A DNA stretch of 64,000 bases from ZC4RG30 sp049841155 (lineage in GTDB: Bacteria; Pseudomonadota; Gammaproteobacteria; Steroidobacterales; Steroidobacteraceae). Below the pieces are notes generated by a model. That model had not been told where the DNA came from and made no database searches. It saw only the letters and a program-made list of their open reading frames with translations. The translations under genes were made by a program, and so were the position numbers. This document shows, in pieces, positions 40,455 through 49,287 of the stretch; the first letter of the stretch is position 1, and each line of letters starts with the position of its first letter. The stretch spans positions 1 through 64,000 of the forward strand of contig JASGHI010000003.1 in the NCBI GenBank assembly GCA_049841155.1, read 5' to 3'.

Positions 40455-41366
40455 ATGCAAATCGCGCTCAAGATAGACGTCGATACGCTGCGCGGTACGC
40501 GCGAGGGCGTGCCGCGCCTGGTGGAAGTGCTGGAGCGCGCCGGCGCTCAAGCCACCTTTCTCTTCAGCCTGGGGCCCGATCATACAGGGCGTGCGCTGCG
40601 GCGCATTTTTCGGCCGGGATTTTTCGGCAAGGTGCGCCGCACCTCGGTGGTGAGGCACTACGGGATTCGCACGCTGCTGTATGGTGTACTGCTGCCCGGT
40701 CCGCACATTGGGCGGTCCTGCGCGCCGATTCTGCGCGAGGTCGCGGCCCGGGGCTTCGAAGTAGGCGTACATGTCTACGATCATGTCCGCTGGCAGGATG
40801 GCGTTGCCGCCGCGGACAGTGCCTGGACGCGCCGCGAGCTGGATCTGGCGCGCGAGGCCTTCATCGAAGTGTTCGGGATGCCACCGGTCGTGCATGGAGC
40901 GGCGGGTTGGCAACTCAATGACAGCGTTCCCCTGCAGCAGCAGGAGCTGGGCTTCCGGTATGCCTCGGATGTGCGCGGCGATGAGCCATTCCTGCCGGTG
41001 ATCGGGGGACGGGTGGTGGACGTGCCGCAGATTCCGACCACTTTGCCCACTTTCGACGAACTGATCGGTACACCCGAGCTGGGTGAGCGTGATCCCGTCA
41101 GCCATCTTCTCGAGGTCACGCGCCGCTCGCGACGAGCGCTGGAGGTGTATACGGCGCATGCTGAACTCGAAGGTGGAGCCTTCCTGGCGTCCTTCGAGAG
41201 ACTGCTTCGTGAGTGGAGGCGTGACGGCATGCAGATCGTCGATCTGGCCACGGCTGCGGCCTCGCTCGATCACAGGATCCTGCCGTGCCGGACACTGGCG
41301 ACCGGCACGGTGCCCGGACGCTCCGGAACTCTTGCAGTGGAAGGACCGCCGGCGGCCTCTTCATGA
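40455..41366 (+). CDS. arnD: Ara4FN-phosphoundecaprenol deformylase
   Basis: A 303-residue polysaccharide deacetylase (NodB fold). The opening ALKIDVDTLRGTREGVPRLV carries the first Asp pair, FEVGVHVYDHVRWQD the metal-binding His pair, and YTAHAELEGG the final His. It removes the formyl group from undecaprenyl-P-Ara4FN, which commits the lipid to flipping. The stop overlaps the ugd ATG by 4 bp. Confidence 0.93.
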   Translation: MQIALKIDVDTLRGTREGVPRLVEVLERAGAQATFLFSLGPDHTGRALRRIFRPGFFGKVRRTSVVRHYGIRTLLYGVLLPGPHIGRSCAPILREVAARGFEVGVHVYDHVRWQDGVAAADSAWTRRELDLAREAFIEVFGMPPVVHGAAGWQLNDSVPLQQQELGFRYASDVRGDEPFLPVIGGRVVDVPQIPTTLPTFDELIGTPELGERDPVSHLLEVTRRSRRALEVYTAHAELEGGAFLASFERLLREWRRDGMQIVDLATAAASLDHRILPCRTLATGTVPGRSGTLAVEGPPAASS

Positions 41367-42691
41367 GGGTGACCATCTTCGGTTCGGGTTATGTGGGGCT
41401 GGTTACGGCGGCCTGTCTTGCCGACGCCGGCAACCAGTTGCTGTGCGTGGATATCGATGAGGAGAGGGTGCGCGAACTGAACGAAGGTCGGATACCGATC
41501 TTCGAGCCCGGGCTGGAGGCGCTGGTGGTGAGCAACCTGAGGGCCGGCCGCCTGGAGTTCACGACCGAGGCCGCGAGGGGCGTGCGTCACGGATTGATCC
41601 AGCTCATCGCCGTGGGCACGCCTCCGCAGGAAGATGGTTCGGCCGATGTCACCCACGTGCTCTCCGTCGCCCGCACCATCGGCGATTACCTGATGGACCA
41701 CGCGGTGGTGGTCAACAAGTCCACCGTGCCGGTCGGAACCGGTGATCTCGTCCACGCCGAGATCCAGGCCTCACTGGCGCGACGGCAGGTGCAGGTCGAC
41801 TTCGATGTGGCCTCGAATCCGGAGTTCCTCAAGGAGGGCTCTGCCGTGGCCGATTTCATGCGCCCGGATCGCATCGTGGTCGGTACTGGCGTTGCACGCG
41901 CCCTGGACTTGCTGCGCAAGCTCTATGAGCCATTCACTCACAATCGCGAGCGTGTCATTGCCATGGATGTGCGCTCGGCGGAACTCACCAAATACGCGGC
42001 GAACGCCATGCTGGCGACGCGCATCAGTTTCATGAACGAGCTGGCGGGCCTTGCCGAACAGGTAAGCGCAGACGTGGAGATGGTTCGCATCGGCATGGGC
42101 TCCGATCCGCGCATTGGCAACGGCTTCCTGTATGCAGGCACGGGCTTCGGTGGGTCGTGCTTCCCCAAGGATCTGCGGGCTCTCATCGGCACGTTCCATG
42201 CGGTAGGCTGCAAGCCGGCCATCCTGGAGGCCGTGCAGGAGGTTAACCTGCTGCAGAAATCCGTTCTGGTACGCAAGATCCGCCAGCACTTCGGTGAGGA
42301 TCTGCGTGGCCGCACCTTCGGTTTGTGGGGTCTTGCCTACAAACCCAACACCGACGACATGCGGGAGGCCCCTTCGCTGATCATTGCAGAAGGGCTGCTC
42401 GAGTCGGGTGCGAGGATCCGCGCCTATGACCCGGTGGCCGGCGCCAAAGCGCAGTGGCGGCTCGCCGACAGAAGCGGGTTCGAGCTGGCGCCGGACGCCG
42501 AGGCTGCGCTGACCGGCGCCGATGCGCTGGTCATCGCGACGGAATGGCGCCAGTTCCGCAGCCCCGACTTCGAGTTGATGAAGCGCGTGATGAAGACCGC
42601 CATCGTCTTCGATGGGCGCAATCTCTACGACCCTCGGGCAATGCGCGGGATGGGTTTTGACTACCATGCCATAGGGCGTGCCGTGGCCTGA
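41363..42691 (+). CDS. ugd: UDP-glucose 6-dehydrogenase
   Basis: A 442-residue NAD-dependent enzyme making UDP-glucuronate, the precursor for ArnA. It shows FGSGYVGLVTAACLADAGN (NAD loop), STVPVGTGD, NPEFLKEGSAVADF and the active-site Cys in GFGGSCFPKDLRALI near residue 260. It is the last gene of the arn operon, so precursor supply is co-expressed with the pathway. Confidence 0.96.
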   Translation: MRVTIFGSGYVGLVTAACLADAGNQLLCVDIDEERVRELNEGRIPIFEPGLEALVVSNLRAGRLEFTTEAARGVRHGLIQLIAVGTPPQEDGSADVTHVLSVARTIGDYLMDHAVVVNKSTVPVGTGDLVHAEIQASLARRQVQVDFDVASNPEFLKEGSAVADFMRPDRIVVGTGVARALDLLRKLYEPFTHNRERVIAMDVRSAELTKYAANAMLATRISFMNELAGLAEQVSADVEMVRIGMGSDPRIGNGFLYAGTGFGGSCFPKDLRALIGTFHAVGCKPAILEAVQEVNLLQKSVLVRKIRQHFGEDLRGRTFGLWGLAYKPNTDDMREAPSLIIAEGLLESGARIRAYDPVAGAKAQWRLADRSGFELAPDAEAALTGADALVIATEWRQFRSPDFELMKRVMKTAIVFDGRNLYDPRAMRGMGFDYHAIGRAVA

Positions 42692-42734
42692 TGCGTCACC
42701 GGACGACGTCAGCCGCTGAACATTCCCGCAGTGA

Positions 42735-45700
42735 TCACTCCAGTGTCATCAGGCTGGCATTGCCGCCGGCGGCGGTGGTATTTACCGAGAGCGAGACTTC
42801 TTCAACCAGCCACTCGGCGCGATATGGACTTGCTCCGGGCAGGTTCGCAGAATCCTCCGTGTGTGCGGTCACGATCGCGCCTGGCCGATCGGCCAGATCT
42901 GCTAGGGTCTCGAGAATCCGACTGACGTCGCCTTCGAGCAGCGCAGCTGCGATAGCGCCGGTGGGTGATCGCTGTCGCTGACGGACTCGGGCGGGCAGGT
43001 GTGCAAGTAACGCAGTCAGAGAAGCATCGGCCTCGACAGAGAAGTCATTGCCCGTGGCCAATGCTGCGGCCATTTGGCGAAACAGCCCGGCGCGGCTGAC
43101 TGGTTTGAGCAATATCGTGCCGCGTGGCCGCAGGCGGTAAATATTGCGTTCGCCCACCGGACTGGGGAGCTCCTGTTCCACGCCCAGAAGTGAAGTCTCG
43201 CCAAGGGTGCGGGCGGTTTGGGCCGCTTCGGCTTCCCGTTGCTCTTCAAGCCAGTGCGTGAGATCGGACAACGCAGGATCCACCGCTGTTGCCGGAGGGG
43301 CGATGCCATTGATGCGATCCTGCACCAGTCGTGTGATGTACAGTGGTCCGCCGGCCTTTGGCCCGGTCCCCGAAAGTCCGCTTCCGCCAAAGGGCTGCAC
43401 GCCGACTACGGCGCCGATGATGTTGCGGTTGATATACAGATTCCCGGCGCGTACGCGCGAGATGACCTCATTCGTGGTGTCGTCGAGCCGCGTGTGCAGG
43501 CCGAACGTGAGTCCGTAGCCAGTGGCATTGATGGAATCGAGGAGCTGATCGAGCTCGTCGCGGCGATAGCGCACCACGTGCAGCACCGGGCCGAATACCT
43601 CATGCTCGAGGTCGGCAATGCTGCTCAGCTCGATCAGAGTCGGGGGCACGAAAGTGCCGTGCGCGGCTTCAGCGGGTAGTGGCTGTTGCTCCACGGTGAA
43701 GCCTCGAGCCCGCATGGCCGTGATGTGCGCTTCGATCGTCTCTTTTGCCTTCGCTGTAATGACCGGACCCATGTCGACGGCCAATCGGTCGGTGCGTCCG
43801 ATGCGCAGCTCCTTGAGTGCGCCGCGCAACATCTGCAGCGTGCGATCCGCGATCTCTTCCTGCAGGCACAGGATGCGTAGCGCCGAGCAGCGCTGTCCTG
43901 CGCTGTCGAAGGCCGAGGCCATGGTGTCGGCCACCACCTGTTCGGCCAATGCCGAGGAGTCCACGATCATGACGTTCTGGCCGCCGGTTTCGGCTATCAG
44001 CGGGATGGGTTTCCCGTGCGCGGACAGCCGGTGGGCCAGCTGCCTCTGGATCAGGCGTGCCACCTCCGTCGACCCGGTGAACATCACGCCCGCAGTTTGC
44101 GACGCTGCCACCAGCGCCGCGCCGATGCGACCGCTCCCCGTCATCAATTGCAGCGCGTCCGGCGGGACGCCGGCCTGGTGCAGCAGTCTTGCGCCTTCGG
44201 CGGCAATCAGCGGTGTCTCGCCGGACGGTTTAGCCAGCACCGGGTTTCCCGCTGCCAGCGCAGCAGCGATCTGTCCGGTGAAGATCGCCAGCGGGAAGTT
44301 CCACGGGCTGATGCACACCACCGGACCCAGAGGGCGCTGACCGGCGGCGATCTGGGTGCGCGCCTGTGCCGCATAGAAGCGCAGGAAGTCGATGGCTTCG
44401 CGCACCTCCGCCATGGCATTGGGCAGAGACTTGCCGGCCTCGCGCGCGATCAGCCCTAAGAGGATGGGCATGCGCGCCTGCATGGCGTCCGCGGCTCGCT
44501 CCAGAATCGCGGCGCGCTCATTCACTGAAGTGGCGGGCCAGGCAGATGTGGCCGCCCGCGCCGCCGCGGCCCGCGCCTGTTCTTCCGTGATCTCGCAGAC
44601 CGTGCCGACGATGTCGCGTCGATCGGCCGGGTTGTGCACCTTGCGCGGTATTCCTTCCGTGCCGGCGGTCCATTGCATGGCAGTGCTTTCCTGCAGCGCT
44701 TCGCTCAGCGCAGTCAGTGCGTTCTCATCCGTCAGGTCGATGCCCGCGGAGTTGCGTCGTGTCCCATACAGATCGGCGGGCAGTGCGATCGCCTCGTGTT
44801 TCGATCCGGGATTGGACATTTTGCGAACCTGATCGACGGGATCGATCAGCAGCTCGTCGATCGACACAGCGGGGTCCGCTATCCGGTTGACGAAGGAGGA
44901 GTTGGCGCCGTTCTCCAGCAACCGCCGGACCAGATAGGCCAGCAGCGTCTCGTGGGTTCCCACCGGTGCATAGATGCGGCACGGCCGGTCGAGTCTGCCG
45001 CTTCCCACCACTTCTTCATACAGCGGTTCGCCCATGCCGTGCAGGCACTGGAACTCCCAGTCATCGATGGAGAAGTCCGGCCCTGCAATCTGGCAGATCG
45101 TGGCCAGCGTCTGGGCATTGTGTGTGGCGAACTGCGGGAAGACCGCATCCCGGGCTCCGAGCAGCTTTCTGGCGCAGGCGATGTAGGCGACGTCGGTGTG
45201 AACCTTCCGGGTGTAGACGGGGAAATCGGCAAGGCCATCCATCTGCGCGCGCTTGATCTCGGCATCCCAGTAAGCGCCCTTGACCAGGCGGACCATGATG
45301 CGCCGTTCTGCACGTCTGGCCAGATCGATGATCCAGTCGACCACGAAGGGACAGCGCTTGCCGTAGGCCTGCACTACGAATCCGAGGCCGTTCCACCCGG
45401 CCAGCTCGCGATCCAGTGCGAGGCTTTCCAGCAGGTCGAGGGAGAGCTCCAGGCGGTCGGTTTCCTCGGCATCGATATTGAGGCCGATGTCGTGTGTCTT
45501 AGCAAGCAGGGCGAGCGTCCTGACTCGTGGCAGCAGTTCTCTCATTACCCGGTCGGCCTGGGCGCGCGAGTAACGGGGATGAAGCGCCGACAGCTTGATC
45601 GAAATGCCTGGCCCGCGATAAATGCCGCGTCCTGCGGACGCCTGGCCGATGGCATGGATGGCAGCTTCGTAATCTGCGTAGTAGCGGGAGGCATCGGCCT

Positions 45701-46355
45701 GAGTGGTGGCTGCCTCCCCGAGCATGTCGTAGCTGTGCGAGAAGCCCTTGGCCTCCCTCGCGCGCGAGCGCTGCAGTGCCGCGCCGATGGTTTCGCCCGT
45801 GACGAACTGCTCGCCCATCATTCGCACGGCCAGATCGACGCCGCGGCGAATCACCGGCTCGCCGGCACGCGCGATCAGGCGTGTCAGAGCTGCGGCCAGG
45901 CCGCGGTCGTCGGCGCTCTCGACGAGTTTGCCGGCCACCACCAGTCCCCATGTTGCTGCATTAACGAACAGCGAACGCCCGCCACCCACATGGCTCATCC
46001 AGTTGCCATTGGCCAGCTTGTCGCGGATCAGTGCGTCGCGCGTGGCGTTGTCGGGGATGCGCAGCAGCGCTTCGGCCAGGCACATCAGTGCGGTGCCCTC
46101 GTCGCTGGACAGCGCATATTCCTGCACCAGTCCATGGACGCCGTTGCCACGGCGCTTGCCGCGCAGCGCGAGGATCAGTTGTCGCGCAACGTTGTGCACG
46201 GCAGCGCGCATGTCTTCGGATAATTCCGCTGCCTGGAGCAGCGGCGCTAGGCATTGCGGTTCGGGGCGCCGGTAAGCGGCGGTGATGGCCTCGCGCAGCG
46301 CGGACGGCGGGCGAATGGGCGGGGCGAAATCGGTGAAGACAGGGGAGAGGAGCAT
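42735..46355 (-). CDS. putA: Bifunctional proline dehydrogenase/P5C dehydrogenase
   Basis: A 1206-residue enzyme oxidising proline to glutamate. The N-terminal FAD-dependent proline dehydrogenase barrel spans about residues 150-480 (SIKLSALHPRYS, VRLVKGAYWDAEIKRAQ, ATHNAQTLA). The aldehyde dehydrogenase part spans about 570-1030 (SPWNFPLAIFTGQIAAALAA, AETGGQNVMIVDSSALAEQV, the catalytic Cys in SAGQRCSALR), with a further C-terminal domain. No N-terminal ribbon-helix-helix DNA-binding domain is present, so control must come from another protein, most likely the divergent Lrp-type regulator. Confidence 0.96.
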   Translation of the reverse strand: MLLSPVFTDFAPPIRPPSALREAITAAYRRPEPQCLAPLLQAAELSEDMRAAVHNVARQLILALRGKRRGNGVHGLVQEYALSSDEGTALMCLAEALLRIPDNATRDALIRDKLANGNWMSHVGGGRSLFVNAATWGLVVAGKLVESADDRGLAAALTRLIARAGEPVIRRGVDLAVRMMGEQFVTGETIGAALQRSRAREAKGFSHSYDMLGEAATTQADASRYYADYEAAIHAIGQASAGRGIYRGPGISIKLSALHPRYSRAQADRVMRELLPRVRTLALLAKTHDIGLNIDAEETDRLELSLDLLESLALDRELAGWNGLGFVVQAYGKRCPFVVDWIIDLARRAERRIMVRLVKGAYWDAEIKRAQMDGLADFPVYTRKVHTDVAYIACARKLLGARDAVFPQFATHNAQTLATICQIAGPDFSIDDWEFQCLHGMGEPLYEEVVGSGRLDRPCRIYAPVGTHETLLAYLVRRLLENGANSSFVNRIADPAVSIDELLIDPVDQVRKMSNPGSKHEAIALPADLYGTRRNSAGIDLTDENALTALSEALQESTAMQWTAGTEGIPRKVHNPADRRDIVGTVCEITEEQARAAAARAATSAWPATSVNERAAILERAADAMQARMPILLGLIAREAGKSLPNAMAEVREAIDFLRFYAAQARTQIAAGQRPLGPVVCISPWNFPLAIFTGQIAAALAAGNPVLAKPSGETPLIAAEGARLLHQAGVPPDALQLMTGSGRIGAALVAASQTAGVMFTGSTEVARLIQRQLAHRLSAHGKPIPLIAETGGQNVMIVDSSALAEQVVADTMASAFDSAGQRCSALRILCLQEEIADRTLQMLRGALKELRIGRTDRLAVDMGPVITAKAKETIEAHITAMRARGFTVEQQPLPAEAAHGTFVPPTLIELSSIADLEHEVFGPVLHVVRYRRDELDQLLDSINATGYGLTFGLHTRLDDTTNEVISRVRAGNLYINRNIIGAVVGVQPFGGSGLSGTGPKAGGPLYITRLVQDRINGIAPPATAVDPALSDLTHWLEEQREAEAAQTARTLGETSLLGVEQELPSPVGERNIYRLRPRGTILLKPVSRAGLFRQMAAALATGNDFSVEADASLTALLAHLPARVRQRQRSPTGAIAAALLEGDVSRILETLADLADRPGAIVTAHTEDSANLPGASPYRAEWLVEEVSLSVNTTAAGGNASLMTLE

Positions 46356-46397
46356 GCCCGGATTTTAATGGGCGAGAGCTTCAATTCTGACTATATG

Positions 46398-46414
46398 ATG
46401 GTGATATACACCAT
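46398..46414. promoter_or_regulatory. Palindromic operator between putA and its regulator
   Basis: ATGGTG-ATATA-CACCAT is a perfect 6-bp inverted repeat in the AT-rich 97-bp divergent spacer, 43 bp from the putA start and 39 bp from the regulator start. It is well placed for the Lrp-family protein encoded alongside. Confidence 0.6.
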
Positions 46415-46452
46415 GTTTGTTCTTATAAATAACTGAAAAATAGGAAATAGTT

Positions 46453-46968
46453 ATGGAAAAGGTCATTAAATCCGGGGATTTGGACGATCTGGACCGGAAG
46501 ATCCTCGCCGCGCTGCGTTCAGACGGCCGAATGACCTACACCGCACTGGCGTCGAAGGTAGGCCTGTCGAAGACGCCGTGTCAGCAGCGGGTAAAACGGC
46601 TGGTTGACAGCGGAGTCATCCTCGGTTTCCGTGCCATCGTCGACCCGGCAAGGCTGGGGCTGGATCACGTCGCCTTCACTGAGGTGAGGTTGTCCGACAC
46701 ACGCGAGAAGGCGCTGCGGCAGTTCAATCTTGCGGTGCGCCAGATTACCGAAGTCGAGGAATGCCACATGATCGCAGGCAGCTTCGACTATCTGCTCAAG
46801 GTCCGCACCCCGGATATTCACAAATATCGCCTGGTGCTTGGCGAGAAGATCTCCAGTCTGCCTCACGTAGCCAGTACGTCGACGTTCGTGGCGATGGAGA
46901 CGGTTCGCGAGTCCTCGATCACGGAGTGCCGCCCAGCGGCTTGCCATCCGGACCGAGCAGCACGCTGA
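46453..46968 (+). CDS. putR: Lrp/AsnC-family regulator of proline catabolism
   Basis: A 171-residue regulator. The helix-turn-helix is at about residues 10-60 (LDDLDRKILAALRSDGRMTY, LASKVGLSKTPCQQRVKRLV) and the RAM ligand domain at 70-150 (HMIAGSFDYLLKVRT). Divergent lrp-putA pairs are common in proteobacteria lacking autoregulatory PutA (PutR/BkdR type), where proline-bound regulator activates putA. The C-terminus is about 15 residues longer than usual and its last 50 bp overlap the convergent gene. Confidence 0.9.
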   Translation: MEKVIKSGDLDDLDRKILAALRSDGRMTYTALASKVGLSKTPCQQRVKRLVDSGVILGFRAIVDPARLGLDHVAFTEVRLSDTREKALRQFNLAVRQITEVEECHMIAGSFDYLLKVRTPDIHKYRLVLGEKISSLPHVASTSTFVAMETVRESSITECRPAACHPDRAAR

Positions 46969-47773
46969 CGCCGTCGACATTGCCGGTGCGGTTGTTCTCG
47001 CAGGTGAATTCGAGGAACTGGAAGTCGCGATCCTCCTCGGTCTGGGGGATTTCGCGCTTCAGATACTCCACTGCCGTCCACGGACGCGTGAAGTTGATCG
47101 GGTCATCGAATGTGACATCCACGCGGATCCTGTCGTCAGCGACCGGTGTCAGTCGCACCACCATGTGGAGTTGGTCGCTGTGTACGAGGCCCGGCTCTAT
47201 GAACCGGTCCCCCCTCAGTCCCACCGTATCGATGACCAGGGCATTCCCGTCCCAGTGTCCAATCGAATGGCCGTAAGATTGCGGCAGCACGATTTCCTTG
47301 GGATGTGGTCTGCCATCCGTCCAGATGCGCTGGATGCCCCTGTTGCGATATAGAATCGTGATGTGGTCGGGGCTGAAATAGAACTCCTTCTGGCCTTGCA
47401 CGATGTTGTATGCGAAGCCTTGATCCGAACAGTCGGCAGTGATGTCGACGAGGTTCTTGCCATCCTGCGCCGCCTGCCTGATCTTGTCGTAATGAACCTG
47501 GGCTTCCGGACGAAACGGCGGCGGATTGGTCGGCTTGATCTTCAGATCACCGTACGTGGTCTCGCTCTTGAAGCCCGAGTAAAAATAGCTGCCGGGAAGA
47601 ATCGCCGGTACCCAGGCGGTGAGCGACCAGCTGTGCATGACCTCCTCGGGCGTTGCGGGGATTTTTTGTGGGGCGGGGGCTGTCTGAGCTTCCGGAGTCG
47701 CGGCCAGTGCGGCCACCGGACTCAAGGCAAGATCAAGGGCCAGGCATATTGCTAACAGATACGGAATATTCAC
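46919..47773 (-). CDS. Secreted protein with GHWDG core (paralog 1)
   Basis: A 284-residue exported protein (signal peptide ending VAALA). The central GHSIGHWDGNALVIDTVGL block followed by a strand-rich region (RIRVDVTFDDP, WTAVEYLKREI) is shared with the two proteins at 59106 and 59816. Proteins of this type are common and uncharacterised in Steroidobacter-like bacteria and sphingomonads (recollection). It lies 15 bp after a DUF6152 gene in one operon behind copy D of the repeated element. It is probably periplasmic; no catalytic site could be identified. Confidence 0.7.
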   Translation of the reverse strand: MNIPYLLAICLALDLALSPVAALAATPEAQTAPAPQKIPATPEEVMHSWSLTAWVPAILPGSYFYSGFKSETTYGDLKIKPTNPPPFRPEAQVHYDKIRQAAQDGKNLVDITADCSDQGFAYNIVQGQKEFYFSPDHITILYRNRGIQRIWTDGRPHPKEIVLPQSYGHSIGHWDGNALVIDTVGLRGDRFIEPGLVHSDQLHMVVRLTPVADDRIRVDVTFDDPINFTRPWTAVEYLKREIPQTEEDRDFQFLEFTCENNRTGNVDGVSVLLGPDGKPLGGTP

Positions 47774-47788
47774 GGCTTTCCTGAAGAT

Positions 47789-48172
47789 CTAGAAGACTTG
47801 ATGCTTCTTGCCGGTGGACATCGTCACTGAAACCAGTTCTCCACCTGCAGCGCCATTGCGCAATGGATAGAGGATCACGGTGACTTTGTCGCCCGCTTTG
47901 AATGTTCCCGGGCGTAAACCTTTGCGCAGGAGGATGCTTGGCCCATTGGCCTCAAGCGTCCACTCGCGCACCTCTTGTTTTTCGCCGTAAGGCGCCATGA
48001 CCTGAAGATAGGCATGCGGGTTCGTGAACTGCCATGTCTTCACCTCGCCGACGATGGTGACCTCCTTGGTGCGATCGAACATTGCGAAGGAGTGGTGAGC
48101 GGGCGTCCGGGCCGACGTTGCCGTCAGTGCCACGACGGTCAGGGCAGCTACCAGCCGGGAGTAGGGCTTCAT
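47789..48172 (-). CDS. DUF6152 family secreted protein (copy 1)
   Basis: A 127-residue exported protein. After the signal peptide comes AHHSFAMFD, then a small beta-barrel-like domain (VTIVGEVKTWQFTNPHAYLQVM, WTLEANGPSILLRKGL, GDKVTVILYPLRNG). It has the same layout as the protein at 58692. The HH-S-x-x-M-F-D start of the mature chain could bind metal (inference). First gene of a two-gene operon with the GHWDG protein; copy D of the repeated element lies 60 bp upstream. Confidence 0.8.
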   Translation of the reverse strand: MKPYSRLVAALTVVALTATSARTPAHHSFAMFDRTKEVTIVGEVKTWQFTNPHAYLQVMAPYGEKQEVREWTLEANGPSILLRKGLRPGTFKAGDKVTVILYPLRNGAAGGELVSVTMSTGKKHQVF

Positions 48173-48231
48173 TGAATTTCTCCTCGATGCACAGCACGCG
48201 AACGAAACACTGTCGAAGTAGACCTGGTCCT

Positions 48232-48304
48232 CAAGGTTGATGTCTGCCTGGAGTGATTACCAGAATGAATTTCAGAATTGTGACCTCGAAAGAACTGAAG
48301 GAAA
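48232..48304 (-). promoter_or_regulatory. Repeated upstream element, copy D
   Basis: Read on the minus strand it runs TTTCCTTCAGTTCTTTCGAG, then ACAATTCTGAAATTCATTCT, GGTAATCACTCC and ending CAACCTTG. It aligns over about 72 bp with copies at 51271, 58567 and 63521. It ends 60 bp before the DUF6152 start codon. Confidence 0.85.
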
Positions 48305-48318
48305 TCATGTGTATTTTG

Positions 48319-49260
48319 TTACTGCGTCCCTGAATATCTGCGCCGGCCGTTGTGCCCCGACTGGTCGGCGGGGGTGCATTGTTCCTGCGCAATGGCCAGG
48401 AAGTTCTGTGCCGGCACGGACAGCTTCGAGCCGCCGCGCCAGGCAAGACCGATTTCCAGTGACGACGTGTTCTCCTTCAGGAGCCTGCGCTCCAGGCGTT
48501 CGCCTTCGAAGGACCACGGGCTGTAGAAGATTTCCGGCAGGATGGCGAAGCCCAGGCCGCGCGCCACCAGGCTGCGCACGGCCTCGATGGATGAGGTTTC
48601 AATGGTGTTGGCGGGCTCAACGTGAGCCCGGTATGCGCGCGCCACGCCTTCGAGTTCGTCGAGTTTGGTGGAGATGTACGGTTGGTCACCGAGATCGGCC
48701 AGGCGCACGACGTTCATGCGGCATAGCGGGTGGTTGATCGGCAGCCAGACGCACCAGGCCGAATGTATGATGACGTCCGAATCCAGGGCCTGGCGGTTCT
48801 CTATCTGGGATACCGTCAGCAGCGCAACATCGAGCTCGCTGTTGATCAGCAGGCGCTCCAGGGACGGACGTTGTTCCTCGATGATCTGCACGCTGATCAT
48901 GGGAAACGCGCGGCGGAAGCGATCAAGCAGCTGCGGCAGCAGGCATCCCGTTAGCAATGGTGTGACGCCGATATCCAGAGTTCCAGAGAGCCGGTCGGGG
49001 CGCGTGGAAATGGACTCCTGGGCCTCGCGCACGCTGGTGAGGATTCGATACGCGTGCTCCAGGAACTGCTGGCCGGCGTGAGTCATCTCCATGCCCCGCG
49101 CATGGCGCTCGAACAGCACGACGCCTAGATCCTGTTCCAGTTCCTTGATCGCTTCGGTGACTGCGGACTGCGAAATGCTTACCAGCTGGGAGGCGCCCGC
49201 CACAGACTGGGCCTGGCAGACGGCGACGAAGTAACGGACGTTCCGCAGTGTGATGGCCAT
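48319..49260 (-). CDS. LysR-family transcriptional regulator
   Basis: A 313-residue LTTR: helix-turn-helix at residues 1-60 (RNVRYFVAVCQAQSVAGASQ, SQSAVTEAIKELEQDLGVVL) and a substrate-binding domain beyond 90 (LSGTLDIGVTPLLTGCLLPQL, TIETSSIEAVRSLVARGLGF). It lies 27 bp after the cyclodeaminase-family reductase gene, so it is likely co-transcribed. The ligand may be the substrate of this accessory region. The protein end lies 15 bp from copy D of the repeated element. Confidence 0.9.
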   Translation of the reverse strand: MAITLRNVRYFVAVCQAQSVAGASQLVSISQSAVTEAIKELEQDLGVVLFERHARGMEMTHAGQQFLEHAYRILTSVREAQESISTRPDRLSGTLDIGVTPLLTGCLLPQLLDRFRRAFPMISVQIIEEQRPSLERLLINSELDVALLTVSQIENRQALDSDVIIHSAWCVWLPINHPLCRMNVVRLADLGDQPYISTKLDELEGVARAYRAHVEPANTIETSSIEAVRSLVARGLGFAILPEIFYSPWSFEGERLERRLLKENTSSLEIGLAWRGGSKLSVPAQNFLAIAQEQCTPADQSGHNGRRRYSGTQ

Positions 49261-49287
49261 GCTGTCAGTACCCCAGCTGGTAGCACT

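Noticed and set aside
44634..46223. Plus-strand frame of 529 codons inside putA
   Set aside because: No recognisable domain; putA on the other strand has full-length conserved motifs.
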